From: Liolophura sinensis
Taxonomy: Eukaryota > Mollusca > Polyplacophora > Chitonida > Chitonidae
NCBI RefSeq assembly: GCF_032854445.1
Contig: NW_027018512.1
Coordinates: forward strand, 1 to 19,395
Reading direction: 5' to 3'
DNA length: 19,395 bases
The position numbers were made by a program, and so were the translations under genes. Under the pieces are notes generated by a model. That model was given only the letters and a program-made list of their open reading frames with translations, was not told the origin of the DNA and made no database searches. Each line of letters begins with the position of its first letter. The stretch's first letter is position 1. Shown piece by piece: positions 18,782-19,395 of the stretch.

Positions 18782-19328
18782 CAAACCGCGTTGCTCTCCG
18801 ACCAATACTTTTGGCTGTAGCGACAATTGAATGAGCATTTATGTGAAAATCCACGTGCCTAACAACGGCTCTTACTCCATGGAAACCAAGGAAATTTGCA
18901 ATTTTTCAACAGCTGGAGATGCCTGGCCCAATTGCGCATCTTTTGGCACCTTATTGATGTGGGTCAGTGTTCAATTGTACTTTTTACAGCAGACTGTATC
19001 AAGTACCTTGTTGTTTTTTATATACAAATGGTGTGGTTTTTCAACATGTAGATAAAGACATTGAGTTTGTCTTCGACTTAGAAGTAAGACAATTGCTGGG
19101 TGAGTTAAATGGGCTTGGCCCAAAGATTTGACGTCTTCTGGGCTACCGAAGGGCACATAACTTATAATCAAAAGTTGAATATAGTAATGACCAGTCGCGA
19201 TATTACATAGTAAATGTAGCCGAATTGAATTAGCAAAAAGCCCAGGCAAAAATCCAAAGTGGAAAAACTGTTCCAATGCTGCTGGTAAGAGGCTAATCCG
19301 CCGTATTTGTGACGAGAATCGAATGGTG
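18782..19328 (+). repeat. Monomer M34, 547 bp, B/C recombinant
   Basis: B-like head (alpha block, cctaac) joined to a C-like body (gtgttCaattg, ccttgttg, gctgggtgag, gttgaata, ccgccg, gagaatcg). The core is changed to atccacgtg. Confidence 0.9.
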
Positions 19329-19395
19329 CAAACCGCGTTGCTCTCTGACCAATACTTTGGCTGTAGCGACAATTGAATGAGCATTTATGTGAAAA
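19329..19395 (+). repeat. Monomer M35 (left part only)
   Basis: Anchor, ctctctgacc and an alpha block with a one-base loss. Cut by the window end just before the CACGTG core. Confidence 0.93.

Larger units (their letters stand above)
1..19395 (+). repeat. Satellite DNA array, ~548-bp monomer, 36 copies or part copies
   Basis: The string caaaccgcgttgc recurs 35 times at a mean spacing of about 548 bp, always on the + strand, and everything between anchors aligns from copy to copy. Monomers are named here M0 (partial, before the first anchor) to M35 (partial, at the right edge). Copies differ by linked substitutions that sort them into families, and by one-base indels. The array runs off both ends of the window, so its true length and flanks are unknown. 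Recurrent polymorphic sites used below are: the alpha block (aatactttt...gcgac) against the beta block (aacacttat...gctac); the bases after CACGTG (cccagc, cctaac or accagc); gtgttTaattg against gtgttCaattg; agaaataag, agaagtaag or acaagtaag; gttgaata, gttgacta or gttgatta; ctggtaag against ctgataag; and ccgacg against ccgccg. Confidence 0.98.
18233..19395 (+). repeat. HOR tetramer 4, partial and rearranged (M33-M35)
   Basis: M33 is a normal A monomer. M34 starts like B (alpha block, cctaac) but continues like C (gtgttCaattg, ccttgttg, gctgggtgag, gttgaata, ccgccg with gagaatcg). M35 starts like M32, a D monomer. The unit therefore looks like A-(B/C fusion)-D, about one monomer short. It is cut by the window edge. 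Confidence 0.75.

Noticed and set aside
1-19395. CRISPR array or other short-repeat prokaryotic system
   Set aside because: The repeats are about 548 bp with no unique spacers. All of the sequence is repeated.

Overview
The whole window is one tandem satellite array with no unique sequence. A unit of about 548 bp repeats head to tail, all in the same orientation, from the first base to the last. Anchoring on the conserved string caaaccgcgttgc gives 35 occurrences, at 218, 766, 1317, 1861 and so on to 19329. The spacing is 544-552 bp everywhere except four intervals of 665-669 bp, which carry the same extra piece of about 120 bp. I found no credible protein-coding gene, rRNA, tRNA, CRISPR array, transposon end or operon. 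The open frames of up to about 140 codons recur once per monomer in several frames on both strands. They are interrupted differently in different copies, and the monomer length is not a multiple of three, so I treat them as by-products of repetition.

The layout has three levels. In the left half (1-8986) monomers form a five-monomer higher-order repeat (HOR) of about 2.74 kb. It is seen most simply in a three-site linked block that runs beta-beta-beta-alpha-alpha three times (monomers M2-M6, M7-M11, M12-M16). Private variants shared by M0-M6 and M10-M16 show that alternate pentamers form a ten-monomer unit of about 5.48 kb. Two transitional monomers follow (M17-M18, 8987-10088). From 10089 to the end the organisation changes to a four-monomer unit, A-B-C-D, of about 2308 bp, in which D carries the 120-bp partial duplication. 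The tetramer is seen as one near-complete copy (10089-12400), one contracted B-D copy (12401-13616), two full copies (13617-15924 and 15925-18232, each 2308 bp), and a last partial copy starting at 18233 in which B and C look fused.

The host is almost certainly a eukaryote, because HOR satellite arrays of this size and divergence are typical of heterochromatic or centromeric DNA. I cannot name the species. Each monomer keeps about 17 CpG sites with little CpG-to-TpG decay between copies, which fits a genome with little germline CpG methylation, such as many invertebrates. That is inference only. Scattered one-base indels crowd 1 to about 9,600 and about 15,220 to the end, while about 9,900-15,200 is almost free of them. 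This suggests that part of the fine variation is long-read assembly error.

The most interesting material is structural: the switch of HOR organisation inside a continuous array, the two-step scar that defines the tetramer, and contracted and recombinant units that record unequal exchange.
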